From Flavilitoribacter nigricans DSM 23189 = NBRC 102662 (GTDB lineage Bacteria > Bacteroidota > Bacteroidia > Chitinophagales > Saprospiraceae), in assembly GCF_002646595.1 (NCBI RefSeq), contig NZ_PDUD01000018.1, positions 417,290-481,289 on the forward strand: a stretch of DNA of 64,000 nt. Reading direction: 5' to 3'. The notes beneath the pieces were generated by a model. That model saw only the letters and a program-made list of their open reading frames with translations, was not told the DNA's origin and did no database searches. How positions within the stretch are numbered: the stretch's first letter is position 1; the number at the start of each line of letters is the position of its first letter. The position numbers and the translations under genes were made by a program. Of the stretch, positions 26,196 to 34,550 are shown in pieces.

Positions 26196-27029
26196 TTAGG
26201 GCTCCAGCATTTGGTAACCAAAGTAGGTTAACAGTTCCTGTTGCTTTTCAAAGATCCCGTTAATCGCATGGATGTCCTCCCGGCTAAGGTTCTCAAGTTT
26301 AGCCTGATTGAGGTTCTTTATTTTCATCTTCTCCTGTTTTTGAAAATTATGAGCGGAGAATGATCGGTTGATATCTATATCCTTTAGTTCGGGAATATGG
26401 CTGGCCAGCAGGGCTACGGCTCGTTCGGGCTCCGTAGTGAGCATTTCGTAGGAGATGACAATGGCATTTTCCAGATGCTCTTTATTGTCCCGTTGGTGTC
26501 TCAAGCTTTTCAGCGCAAAGTTTGCTGCATTTTGCGGAGTCACTTTATTTCGCCGCATCAGACTTTCACAGTGCGCATAGGGGTTTCGATAAAATATGAT
26601 GAAGAAAGCCGGATCAAAAACCTTACTGATCGATTCGGCCCGCACCAGATTTGGGGGGCTTTTTTCCAGGAGAACCGGATAGGTCAGATCCCAGTATTTC
26701 ATCCATTCCCTTTTGATCTTCTTCCAGTCGAAATCATGCGAAGCGTTCCAGCGGTCTTGGTGATCAAACATAATGGCCCGAACCGTGGGCAGGGTCTGAC
26801 CTTCCCGGGATCCATAGGCATTGTTTACGGAAACCGCACGGGATGTAGAGATCAGTTCATTGAGGAGTGTAGACCCGCAATAAGGAGGAGATAGAATAAA
26901 TAGAAACTTGTGTTCTGACCTGGAAGACAAAAAGCTCCTGAGCTTATTATGGAATACGGTGGGAGCATAATTTTTGTAAGCTGGGAATAGCAGCCGGGCG
27001 AGTTTCTCCTTTAGGGTAGAATCGGACAT
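26196..27029 (-). CDS. Sulfotransferase-family protein
   Basis: A 277-residue P-loop protein of the sulfotransferase superfamily. The phosphosulfate loop is LFILSPPYCGSTLLNELI (about 43-60) and the 3'-phosphate segment is FFIIFYRNPYAHCESLMRR (about 143-161). It is most like the bacterial Sulfotransfer_3 group. It is transcribed leftward, opposite to the neighbouring polysaccharide genes, and its 3' end lies 20 bp from the convergent gene at 25285-26175. The acceptor is unknown, presumably the locus glycan. Confidence 0.82.
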   Translation of the reverse strand: MSDSTLKEKLARLLFPAYKNYAPTVFHNKLRSFLSSRSEHKFLFILSPPYCGSTLLNELISTSRAVSVNNAYGSREGQTLPTVRAIMFDHQDRWNASHDFDWKKIKREWMKYWDLTYPVLLEKSPPNLVRAESISKVFDPAFFIIFYRNPYAHCESLMRRNKVTPQNAANFALKSLRHQRDNKEHLENAIVISYEMLTTEPERAVALLASHIPELKDIDINRSFSAHNFQKQEKMKIKNLNQAKLENLSREDIHAINGIFEKQQELLTYFGYQMLEP

Positions 27030-27097
27030 TTTCCTAAACTTTTAATTATCTGCCATCTCTTTAAAGGTCCGGTCGAAAAGCACTAAAGGTATAAAAA

Positions 27098-27135
27098 ACA
27101 TCTGGCCATCAATCCGTAGACTAATGGCCAGATGT
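27098..27135 (-). terminator. Intrinsic terminator of the leftward fibre-like gene
   Basis: ACATCTGGCCAT (27098-27109) and ATGGCCAGATGT (27124-27135) form a perfect 12-bp stem. On the minus strand it is followed by a run of T residues (27092-27097 region), 48 nt after the stop of the gene at 27183. Confidence 0.85.
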
Positions 27136-27182
27136 ATTTTTTATGATCGAATCACTTTACAGTGATTTGATAATTTCCGGAA

Positions 27183-27902
27183 TTATTTTTCCAGTTGTTC
27201 TTTCAATGCTTTGTTTTCCTTCTCAAGGTCGGAAAGCCGCTTGTTCATTTCGATCATGTGCAAGGTAAGCTCTTCGACTTTTTCCATCAGGCTGATAGAC
27301 AGTTCACCCAGTTTAACCAGACCTCTGTTGTTGTCTACATCTTCCTGATTCTGAATATTAGGCAGGTAACCGTGTTCGTTGATGTGATTCTCGATCTCTT
27401 CGAGGCTCAGCATTTCGTATTCCGGCTTGAATACGTAATCCGCAACGTCCGCTTTAACCTGGATTTCTTCACTTTCCATGTTACCGTTTACGGACAGCGT
27501 ACTCTGAGGAACTGAAGTATTTACTCCCAGTCTTCCCTGAGCGTCGAATACCATACTTTTGCCATTCGTTTGAAAACCGATTCTACCGGCCACGTTACTA
27601 ATGAAATTCAGCTGACCACTTCCTCCGTTGAATTCGAAGGCTCCCTGTTGAACGCCGGCAGCATTATCAAATACAAAAGATCCGACGTTTGCCTGCATTC
27701 TGAATTGAGCTGCACCACCACTGGTCTCTCTCAGACGGAAACCGGTAAAACCACTGGCTCTGGTAAATTCTGCGTTGTTGGCACCGGAGCTTGACCCCAC
27801 TACCCCACCGGGGACGAGGAAGGACTGTGCATAACTGGTCTCTGTAAAGCTAAATTGTGCAATGAGTACTGCTGCAACGATGAGTAGAATACGATTTTTC
27901 AT
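27183..27902 (-). CDS. Secreted tail-fibre-like protein with C-terminal coiled coil
   Basis: A 239-residue exported protein. A signal peptide (1-25, TSYAQ) leads into a short beta-rich region with FDNAAGVQQGAFEFNGGSGQ, then DAQGRLGVNTSVPQSTLSVNG. The widespread Bacteroidota C-terminal block follows: DYVFKPEYEMLSLEEIENHI, HGYLPNIQNQEDV and LVKLGELSISLMEKVEELTL, ending in a Leu/Glu/Lys coiled coil. Such proteins are thought to trimerise at the cell surface or be secreted as fibres. It is divergent from the sigma-factor gene at 28036, and a 10-bp inverted repeat lies between them. Confidence 0.82.
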   Translation of the reverse strand: MKNRILLIVAAVLIAQFSFTETSYAQSFLVPGGVVGSSSGANNAEFTRASGFTGFRLRETSGGAAQFRMQANVGSFVFDNAAGVQQGAFEFNGGSGQLNFISNVAGRIGFQTNGKSMVFDAQGRLGVNTSVPQSTLSVNGNMESEEIQVKADVADYVFKPEYEMLSLEEIENHINEHGYLPNIQNQEDVDNNRGLVKLGELSISLMEKVEELTLHMIEMNKRLSDLEKENKALKEQLEK

Positions 27903-27956
27903 TCTTATTTTGGATTTATAGTTTTAGATTTACCTTATTAGCTGACAAGCTACACG

Positions 27957-28011
27957 CTTTTGTCACCACTTCACAGAAAAAAATTATTTTTTTTTATCCA
28001 CGGTGACAAAA
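27957..28011. promoter_or_regulatory. 10-bp inverted repeat between fibre-like gene and sigma-factor gene
   Basis: TTTTGTCACC (27957-27966) and GGTGACAAAA (28002-28011) are exact inverses, 35 bp apart, one near each divergent start. A shared -35-type element read in opposite directions, or a dimeric operator, would both fit. The sequence between is A/T-rich. Confidence 0.5.
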
Positions 28012-28035
28012 TCCGTCCGAAATGCAGCTAACTAA

Positions 28036-28683
28036 ATGATTATGAAAGCGAGTCCTTTACGTGAAAAACCACAGGATACTTATACTGATGCTCAGGTGAT
28101 CAACGCTATCCTGAATCACAGGACCGCTAATCATCTGATATTGAAGTGGTTTTTCAACCGGGCCCGGGAGTATGCTTTAGGATATCTGCAGAAAAGCTAT
28201 ACTCAGTTGGATCCGGAAGAATGGGATGTGATCTTTGCCAATACCAATTTGAAGATCGTCTCCAGATTCCGCAAGGGACTGAACCTGGGAGAAGCAGCCA
28301 CCCTGAGGACCTATTATACAAGTGTTGCAAAATTTGCCGCGCTTGATTTTGTCCGAAGCCGAAAAGCAGACAGCGATTTCCAGGAAGTTGTGGAAGATCA
28401 GGTCATAGTAGTGCCTACCGTACAGGAAAACCTGGAGCAATCGGAACGGCTGCAAAGTATTCGGGCCTGGCTGGTCAAAGTCCTCGCCAATGAAGGGCAA
28501 GTGGAAGTCCTCCTTTTGCATGCAAAGGGATTTTCCTACCAGGAAATGCTGGATAATACCACTTATAATAGTGAGGGAGCCTGCCGGAACGCTCTAATGA
28601 AAGGTAAAAAGAAGATAAGCGAATATCTTCTGCAGTATCCGGTTGAGGCCCGCAAATTGAGAGCACTTTTGGAAGATAGATAA
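28036..28683 (+). CDS. ECF-like sigma-70 factor
   Basis: A 215-residue RNA-polymerase sigma factor of the extracytoplasmic-function type. The region-2-like segment (about 45-125) has EEWDVIFANTNLKIVSRF and YYTSVAKFAALDFVRSRK, the -10-recognition helix. The region-4-like segment (about 155-205) has GQVEVLLLHAKGFSYQEMLD and SEGACRNALMKGKKKISEYL, the helix-turn-helix for -35 recognition. The linker between is long and acidic. Starts at 28036 or the ATG at 28042 are equally plausible. The next gene, 11 nt downstream, encodes a one-TM protein that looks like its anti-sigma factor. Confidence 0.8.
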   Translation: MIMKASPLREKPQDTYTDAQVINAILNHRTANHLILKWFFNRAREYALGYLQKSYTQLDPEEWDVIFANTNLKIVSRFRKGLNLGEAATLRTYYTSVAKFAALDFVRSRKADSDFQEVVEDQVIVVPTVQENLEQSERLQSIRAWLVKVLANEGQVEVLLLHAKGFSYQEMLDNTTYNSEGACRNALMKGKKKISEYLLQYPVEARKLRALLEDR

Positions 28684-28694
28684 TACTGTTTGTT

Positions 28695-29459
28695 ATGCAA
28701 TACTTCGAATGGATCGAAAAATATAAGGAAGGAAAATTGTCCGCTGCCGACCGGCTTGCCTTTGAGCAGGAAGTCGAGGAGAACGGACAGTTACGGGCCG
28801 AGCTCGAAGCAGTCGGTCTTACCGAATCCTTACTGGCCGCAGTGGCCGGCTCGCCGGATGTTGCGCCTTCTTCCCCAACGACCGGCCGGGTAAATTATCA
28901 AAAAATTTACACCATAACCATCGCGCTGATATTGGCGGCAGTGGCCATATTTGCCTGGCAATACCGCTCTCCGGAACTAGAGCAGCTTGAGGAAACCATA
29001 GTTCCCATGCCCATTCTGCCCGTACCTGACGATTCAGAATCTATTCCAAAAACGCTCGCCCCTAAGGAGGATGACCATAAAAATGTCAAGCGTCCTGTAG
29101 CAGCAGCCGATATCGTTCCTAAAGAGCCTGTAAAAGAGAACAATCAAGCCATCTCCCGGCCAATTTCCGCTCCACAGCAAGCAACACCGAAATTGGCAGA
29201 AGCTACCGTTAAGGAAAATCCAATTGAGATCCAGGATCCGGCGTCGAAAGAGATTTCCACCGCTCCGGCCCAGGAAAAAATCGCGGTTTATACCGTAAGT
29301 GCTGTAATTGATACGGCATTGGCTCAGGCTTCGGATATAGCGCTCACAGCCACGGAAAAAATTGTGCTCAAGCCGGGTTTTCACGCAAAAGCAGGTACTA
29401 CTTTTAAGGCGAGAGTTAATAACGGGCCGCTTTTTGAAAAGAAAGGAGCTCCCAACTAA
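28695..29459 (+). CDS. Presumed anti-sigma factor with periplasmic GFHAKAG repeat-type C-terminus
   Basis: A 254-residue single-pass membrane protein encoded directly after the sigma factor. The N-terminal cytoplasmic part (about 1-50; WIEKYKEGKLSAADRLAF, EVEENGQLRAEL) has the size and charge of an anti-sigma helical domain. The transmembrane helix is at 71-88. A long Pro/Lys/Glu-rich periplasmic linker follows, then a C-terminal motif, KIVLKPGFHAKAGTTFKARV, typical of the 3-coathanger stack domains seen in Bacteroidota secreted proteins. Anti-sigma factors ending in such a domain are not something I recognise. Function as anti-sigma is inferred from position and topology. Confidence 0.65.
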   Translation: MQYFEWIEKYKEGKLSAADRLAFEQEVEENGQLRAELEAVGLTESLLAAVAGSPDVAPSSPTTGRVNYQKIYTITIALILAAVAIFAWQYRSPELEQLEETIVPMPILPVPDDSESIPKTLAPKEDDHKNVKRPVAAADIVPKEPVKENNQAISRPISAPQQATPKLAEATVKENPIEIQDPASKEISTAPAQEKIAVYTVSAVIDTALAQASDIALTATEKIVLKPGFHAKAGTTFKARVNNGPLFEKKGAPN

Positions 29460-29520
29460 GGCATCGTTTTGTTCCAAATTAGTTTCGTTTACCAAACCTT
29501 TTCCTGCTTATATTGACGAA

Positions 29521-29540
29521 ACATGAGTCATCCTGAATTT
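29521..29540 (+). repeat. 20-bp repeat shared with position 63850
   Basis: ACATGAGTCATCCTGAATTT differs by one base from ACATGAGTCATCCCGAATTT at 63850-63869. Both lie in gene-free spacers downstream of rightward genes, and both are followed by palindromic sequence. Confidence 0.6.
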
Positions 29541-29555
29541 TTTTAGGACTCAAAA

Positions 29556-29722
29556 ATGACCTCGTAGAGGTTAAACATTCGTAGAAAAATAGCAGAATTC
29601 CTGGTTTCGACCTCAGCGAGGTCGCACAACATGGAGCAATGTGGTAAATGTGCGACCTCCCTGAGGTCGGAAAACGCTTATCCAGGCTAAATTCTACGAA
29701 TATTCGACCTCTCTGAGGTCAT
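29556..29722. repeat. Inverted pair of ~75-bp units with GACCTCnnnGAGGTC palindromes
   Basis: Four related palindromes occur: a partial one at 29558-29571 and perfect GACCTC/GAGGTC pairs at about 29609-29623, 29654-29668 and 29705-29720. The left unit (29556-29630) reads in reverse as the right unit (29650-29722); matching blocks are ATTCGTAGAA (29578-29587) with TTCTACGAAT (29692-29701), CCTGG (29600-29604) with CCAGG (29681-29685), and CGACCTCAG with its inverse. This is a REP/BIME-like mirror element. No gene lies in 29460-29824. Confidence 0.75.
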
Positions 29723-29824
29723 ACATCGCCTTTTATAAAATCCGGGGTGATTCATATTTTATCAAGCAAAAAAAGTCTATCTATACCGTTTTGAATCGAA
29801 GTGTTTAGATGCATGTAGAACTAT

Positions 29825-32122
29825 ATGAGTTTTGAATCGACAAATGAGGAGTCTGCAAAGAATTCTCTTGAACACAAAGTTGAGGCCGACGCGAAAAAGA
29901 TCCAGGAGCTTGAAAAACAATTGATCAGTTCCCAGATAAACGCCCGAAGAGCCCAGGAGAATTTATACAAAGCCTACCAGGATCTGCAATCCCGGGAAAG
30001 AACTATCCAGGAAATTAAAGATTCGCTCAGCTTTCGAATAGGCTGGATGATCACCGCTCCCTTACGTTGGATCTACGATAAAATCAAAGGAGAAGCAGCT
30101 AATAGCCCTGCCAATCGTATTTCAGCCAGTCATCCGGTTAATCATCCTGCTGCTGTTTCCGAAGAACATTTCTTCCAATCGCTTTCGCAAGTAAAACAGT
30201 ACGATCTCGCGCAAAAATTGGATTTTGCCAATCAGAGCAAACAGTATTTCGGCAGTGCCTCTGAATTCAACCGCGCTCCAATCCTGCTTTTTGTCACGCC
30301 CAATGTACCTGCCTATGATCTTTCGAGTGGAGACAAACGTCTGTTCCGGATTCTGAAACTCTTGTCCGAAAGTGCAACGGTTTATCTTTTCACTTTGGGA
30401 GAAAATCCCAGGAAGTACGTAGCGGCCCTGGAAAAAAACAATATCAAAGTAATCATTGATGAGGACCTTCACAACCTGAGGAAATCCATTCCCCAGGCAG
30501 ATGCGGTGATCTTTTGTTGGTACTACACGCTTTTCGATAATTTTGAACTCACCAAGATTTTCCCCGAAGCGAAGATAATCGTGGATTCCGTAGATGTACA
30601 TTGGTTGCGGGAACTGCGATCTTTGGAAGATGGGAATACACTGACCCGGGAAAGAGCCGATCTGAATAAAGAAAAGGAAATACTGGCCTATAGAGCAGCC
30701 AACCAGGTCTGGGCCGTTACGGCACAGGATGGTGCGGAAATCCTTTCGGAGATCCCCGACATCGAAGTTGCAATCGTCTCCAATGTGCACCGGATGGACG
30801 AGCAGGTGTACTCAGACGATCCGACGAATACCATTCTGTTCTTTGGAGGTTATCAACACGAACCTAACCTGAAGGCTGTGCAAATACTGGCCGAGCAGAT
30901 TTTCCCGATCATCCAGTCGGAAATCAGTAATGCTAAACTTTTAATCGCCGGTTCGAAAGCCCCTCCGGAAGTCACTGCGCTCGGAAAAAGGCCGGGGATC
31001 GAATTTGTAGGTTTCGTGAAAGAAGAGGAGATCCCGGAAATTTACCGCAAAAGTCAACTAACGATTATTCCCCTGCTCGCAGGGGCCGGTATCAAAGGAA
31101 AGATCTGCGAAGCGGTTGCCTACGGGTTAACTGTGATCACGAATGAGATCGGCAATGAAGGTATTGAGTTCATCCATTTGGAGGAAGGCTTCATTGTTTC
31201 CAGTCCGCAGGAAATGGCCCGCTATGCCATTCGGGCTTTGCAGGGCGAATATGATCTGAAAGCAATGAATGAGCGGGCACGCCGGAAACTCAGTCAACTG
31301 GTATCTCCGGAGATTGTGCAGGCCAACGCCCTCCAGGCGATCTTTCCCGCTATTTCGATCTGTATCGTGACCTGGAACCGAAGAGATCTGCTGGAGCAGT
31401 GTTTAAATTCTATCTTGCAACATACCTCCTATCCGAATTTTCGCATCCTGGTCCACTCTAACGGCTGTACCGACGGCACCCGGGAATATCTCCGGGAACT
31501 CGCCGCTCAGGATACGAGAGTAGAACCGATCCTTTCCGATACCAACGAAGTTTTTGTGCGCCCCAATAACCGGATGATGGAGCAGTACCCGGAATCCGAC
31601 GTGGTTTTGCTGAATAATGACGTGGAAGTCAGTCCGGGTTGGTTAATGGGATTATACCGCGCCGCATACCTGTCGGACGAAATCGGAGTAAGCGGCTCAA
31701 AGATCCTGTACCCGGACGGTACGCTGCAGGAATTTGGATCCGAACTTTACGCCAACGGCACGGGCCGGAATATCGGTAAGTTCGGAGACCCTACCCTGCC
31801 TGAATTCAATCAGTTGACCCAGTGCGGTTATGTTTCCGGTTGTGCGATGTACATAAAACGTTCTACTATTGAAAAGATCGGTACCTTTGACGACCAATTT
31901 CATCCGTGCTATTGCGAAGACAGCGATTATTGTTATACTGCCAGAGAGCACGGATTAGCCACGGTCGTAACGCCCGACAGCGTGGTCTATCACTTCGAAG
32001 GCGCCACATCGGGTACGGATACCAGCAGTGGTTTCAAAGCCTACCAGACGGCCAACATGGAGAAGTTTTTGGAAAAGCACCGCAATAAACCCAATGGGAT
32101 CGATTGGGACAGTACTAATTGA
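29825..32122 (+). CDS. GT4-GT2 fusion glycosyltransferase with N-terminal coiled coil
   Basis: A 765-residue two-domain transferase of the polysaccharide locus. A coiled coil (about 10-68) is followed by SFRIGWMITAPLRWIYDKI (69-87), nearly identical in pattern to the segment SFKAGWLLTAPFRWIYEIF in the giant fusion at 20082. A GT4-type domain (about 150-495) has FFGGYQHEPNL and GAGIKGKICEAVAYG. A GT2 domain (about 510-750) has ISICIVTWNRRDLLE, LLNNDVEVSPGW and CYCEDSDYCY. The shared N-terminal architecture suggests both proteins are held at the same site on the inner membrane. It is the first gene of a tight operon with the exporter. Confidence 0.9.
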   Translation: MSFESTNEESAKNSLEHKVEADAKKIQELEKQLISSQINARRAQENLYKAYQDLQSRERTIQEIKDSLSFRIGWMITAPLRWIYDKIKGEAANSPANRISASHPVNHPAAVSEEHFFQSLSQVKQYDLAQKLDFANQSKQYFGSASEFNRAPILLFVTPNVPAYDLSSGDKRLFRILKLLSESATVYLFTLGENPRKYVAALEKNNIKVIIDEDLHNLRKSIPQADAVIFCWYYTLFDNFELTKIFPEAKIIVDSVDVHWLRELRSLEDGNTLTRERADLNKEKEILAYRAANQVWAVTAQDGAEILSEIPDIEVAIVSNVHRMDEQVYSDDPTNTILFFGGYQHEPNLKAVQILAEQIFPIIQSEISNAKLLIAGSKAPPEVTALGKRPGIEFVGFVKEEEIPEIYRKSQLTIIPLLAGAGIKGKICEAVAYGLTVITNEIGNEGIEFIHLEEGFIVSSPQEMARYAIRALQGEYDLKAMNERARRKLSQLVSPEIVQANALQAIFPAISICIVTWNRRDLLEQCLNSILQHTSYPNFRILVHSNGCTDGTREYLRELAAQDTRVEPILSDTNEVFVRPNNRMMEQYPESDVVLLNNDVEVSPGWLMGLYRAAYLSDEIGVSGSKILYPDGTLQEFGSELYANGTGRNIGKFGDPTLPEFNQLTQCGYVSGCAMYIKRSTIEKIGTFDDQFHPCYCEDSDYCYTAREHGLATVVTPDSVVYHFEGATSGTDTSSGFKAYQTANMEKFLEKHRNKPNGIDWDSTN

Positions 32123-32132
32123 GTTAGCTAAT

Positions 32133-32936
32133 ATGATTAAAAGCCAGATATCGAATATTCTTACCAAATTGCCGGAAAACAATCGCCTGGAAAGGATTTG
32201 GTTGTTGGCTAAAATGGATTTCAAAAGGCGGTACTACGGCTCCTTCCTTGGGTTGATCTGGGCTTTTATCAATCCACTGGGTCGATTTTTTATCTATTAC
32301 TTTGTCTTTACTTATCTGATTGGTTCTAAAACGCCAAACTTTGCACTTTTCCTGTTTCTCGGACTTATCTTCTGGATCTACTTTTCAGAATCAGCTTTCC
32401 GTGGGCTCAATATTATACAGACCAGGTCTTTTATTCTCGAGAATATACAGATCAACAAGATCGATATTTACTTTGCCTCTTTGTTAAGCAGTACCATCGG
32501 TTTTGCCTTTAACTTTACGGTCTACTTTGTGGCCAGCATATTTTTTGGGGTGGATATCAATTTCACCGTGGTGCTTTTCCCGTTGCTGTTTATTAATATG
32601 GCTATCTTCATTCTGGGTACGATGATCATGCTATCGGTCATCCATATCTTTATCAGGGATATCATTCATATCTGGAATCTTTTTGTACTTATGCTGATGT
32701 GGTTCAGCGGCGTTTTTTTCCAGATCGACAACAACAGCGCAGATTGGAAAGAAGCAGCCCTGGCCTACCTTACGCCCGTCTGCGGCATCATTAAAAACAC
32801 CAGGGCTGTCCTGATCTACGGGGAGGGGTTCGATCTCAATCTTTTTATCTATGACTACGTCTACGCCCTGATATTTTTCTTTATCGCACTGTATTTTCTC
32901 AATCGCTCCTATGGTATGGCCCTGGAGAAGCAATAG
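32133..32936 (+). CDS. wzm: ABC-2 polysaccharide exporter permease
   Basis: The membrane half of an ABC-2 polysaccharide transporter (267 residues, six predicted helices). RYYGSFLGLIWAFINPLG near residues 30-48 is the characteristic N-terminal entry of Wzm/TagG-type permeases. Helices cover about 42-62, 67-85, 110-135, 145-170, 178-200 and 236-256. The first usable ATG after the preceding gene's stop is 32133, giving a 10-nt gap. It pairs with the ATPase 9 nt downstream, exporting the completed chain across the inner membrane. Confidence 0.9.
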   Translation: MIKSQISNILTKLPENNRLERIWLLAKMDFKRRYYGSFLGLIWAFINPLGRFFIYYFVFTYLIGSKTPNFALFLFLGLIFWIYFSESAFRGLNIIQTRSFILENIQINKIDIYFASLLSSTIGFAFNFTVYFVASIFFGVDINFTVVLFPLLFINMAIFILGTMIMLSVIHIFIRDIIHIWNLFVLMLMWFSGVFFQIDNNSADWKEAALAYLTPVCGIIKNTRAVLIYGEGFDLNLFIYDYVYALIFFFIALYFLNRSYGMALEKQ

Positions 32937-32945
32937 CAAGTTGCC

Positions 32946-33737
32946 ATGAAAAGTAAAACGGAAGTACATAAGGACCAGGTCCCGGCGGTTAATTGGAAAG
33001 AACGGGAAACCGTCATTAAGCTGGAGAACGTCTCCAAAACGTTTTCCATTATTGATGGGGCTCCGACCATGGCCGGTCAGCTTTCTGCCTTTTTTTCCAA
33101 GAAATCCCACCGGAAGATCGAGGCTCTGAAAAATATCAACCTGGAGATTAAAAAAGGCGAGTTTTTCGGGATCATCGGTCATAACGGCTCCGGCAAATCC
33201 ACGCTCTTGCGTTTAATGGCCGGTACCTATCAACCCAATCCCGGAGGCAAGGTTTACCGTAAGGGGAATTTTATGCGGCTGTCTTTAGGCATTGGATTCG
33301 ATACCGAACTTACTGCCCACGAAAATATTTTCCTGAATGCCTCCATCCTTGGACTGAGTATGAAACAGATCCGGGAGCGTCACGATTTGATCCTCCATAT
33401 GGCCGGCCTGGAAGAGTACAAGCATACCAAGGTCAAGTTTTTTTCAACCGGAATGATCTCCCGACTTAAATTCGCTATTGCCGTACACGCCGAGGCGGAG
33501 ATCTTTTTCATGGATGAGTTTTTCGGAGGGGTCGGCGATCTTCAGTTTAAGCAGTTGTCGGAAAGTATCTTCAAAGAATCGATCGTTAAAGGCCGGACCA
33601 TCATACACGTCAGTCACACTTTGCCCACCATCCGGGAGCACTGCCAGCGTGTTTTGCTGCTCCATCGGGGCGAGATGGTTGCTCTGGGTACGCCGGATGA
33701 GGTCATCCCGCAGTACCGGAAATTAATGAAACAGTAA
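32946..33737 (+). CDS. wzt: ABC polysaccharide exporter ATPase (no C-terminal carbohydrate-binding domain)
   Basis: The 263-residue ATPase of the exporter. It has Walker A GHNGSGKST (78-86), a Wzt-style degenerate signature FFSTGMISRLKFAIAV (about 162-177), and Walker B IFFMDEFFGGVGD (about 185-197), where the catalytic Glu follows the Asp. The protein ends shortly after the nucleotide-binding domain (terminal GTPDEVIPQYRKLMKQ), so it lacks the carbohydrate-binding tail that lets some Wzt proteins recognise a modified chain end. Export in such systems usually tolerates coupling to synthesis. It sits between the permease and a sulfotransferase gene in one operon. Confidence 0.9.
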   Translation: MKSKTEVHKDQVPAVNWKERETVIKLENVSKTFSIIDGAPTMAGQLSAFFSKKSHRKIEALKNINLEIKKGEFFGIIGHNGSGKSTLLRLMAGTYQPNPGGKVYRKGNFMRLSLGIGFDTELTAHENIFLNASILGLSMKQIRERHDLILHMAGLEEYKHTKVKFFSTGMISRLKFAIAVHAEAEIFFMDEFFGGVGDLQFKQLSESIFKESIVKGRTIIHVSHTLPTIREHCQRVLLLHRGEMVALGTPDEVIPQYRKLMKQ

Positions 33738-33746
33738 TCGTCGTTT

Positions 33747-34550
33747 ATGCATTTCATCGGGTTGAAAACACGCTTCCGGGTCAGATCACTGTGGCTCAAA
33801 TATGTTGAACGGGCCAGGTACCGTCCGGAGCGCCCCATTTTTTTCATCCATATTCCCAAAACCGCCGGTACATCATTCCGGAATATGCTTTTTCGTCTTA
33901 TCGATCAGGAAGTTTCTTTTCCAAGTCTGCAAGATCTTGGAAAAAACGATGGAAATTATCTGACTTTTGAAGAGGTTCGGGAGATCCTGCCGCTGGAACA
34001 GCGCAAGATCCTTTTTCTGACCGGGCATTTTCCCTTTGCGGCCGGGGAACTTCTTGCCGCCCCGGTTGAATACTACGTTTTTTTACGAGATCCGATAGAC
34101 AGAACTATTTCCAACCTATTACATTTTCAAAGAAATTATCCCGAAAATAAAGATAGGAGCCTGCTCGAGGTTTTTGAAAAACACCGCGGGCATCTCCAAA
34201 ACCTGCAGACCAGATTCCTGTCAGTTTCCACGCTCGACCAGATGGAAGCATTCTACCAGCCGGACATGATTTCCAAAAAACACCTGGACCTTGCTAAAGC
34301 TAATCTGGAAAAATGTACATTTGTCGGCCTGACCGAAAGATTTTCCGATTCGCTTCTAATGGCGGAACAACTGCTGGGAGCAAAACTCGGCTCCCAACTG
34401 AAAAGGAATGTAGCTCCAATTTCGGCGAAACAACAACTTGATCCTCTGCTGGTAGAACAGATCCAACCGTATTTAGAACTGGATCAGGAACTGTACCATT
34501 TCGCACTTCAACTATTTGAAAAACGTAAATTGCTCATCCTGAACAAGTAA
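33747..34550 (+). CDS. Sulfotransferase, glycan 2-O-sulfotransferase-like
   Basis: A 267-residue P-loop sulfotransferase. The phosphosulfate loop is FFIHIPKTAGTSFRNML (about 32-48) and the 3'-phosphate motif is YYVFLRDPIDRTISNLLHF (about 110-128), the set seen in eukaryotic-like glycosaminoglycan 2-O-sulfotransferases and their bacterial relatives. The gene lies in the exporter operon (9 nt after the ATPase) and its stop codon overlaps the next gene's start by one base. This placement strongly links sulfation to the exported polysaccharide. Confidence 0.88.
   Translation: MHFIGLKTRFRVRSLWLKYVERARYRPERPIFFIHIPKTAGTSFRNMLFRLIDQEVSFPSLQDLGKNDGNYLTFEEVREILPLEQRKILFLTGHFPFAAGELLAAPVEYYVFLRDPIDRTISNLLHFQRNYPENKDRSLLEVFEKHRGHLQNLQTRFLSVSTLDQMEAFYQPDMISKKHLDLAKANLEKCTFVGLTERFSDSLLMAEQLLGAKLGSQLKRNVAPISAKQQLDPLLVEQIQPYLELDQELYHFALQLFEKRKLLILNK

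Noticed and set aside
32028..32132. 35-residue upstream extension of wzm
   Set aside because: It overlaps the end of the preceding glycosyltransferase gene; family start is at 32133.
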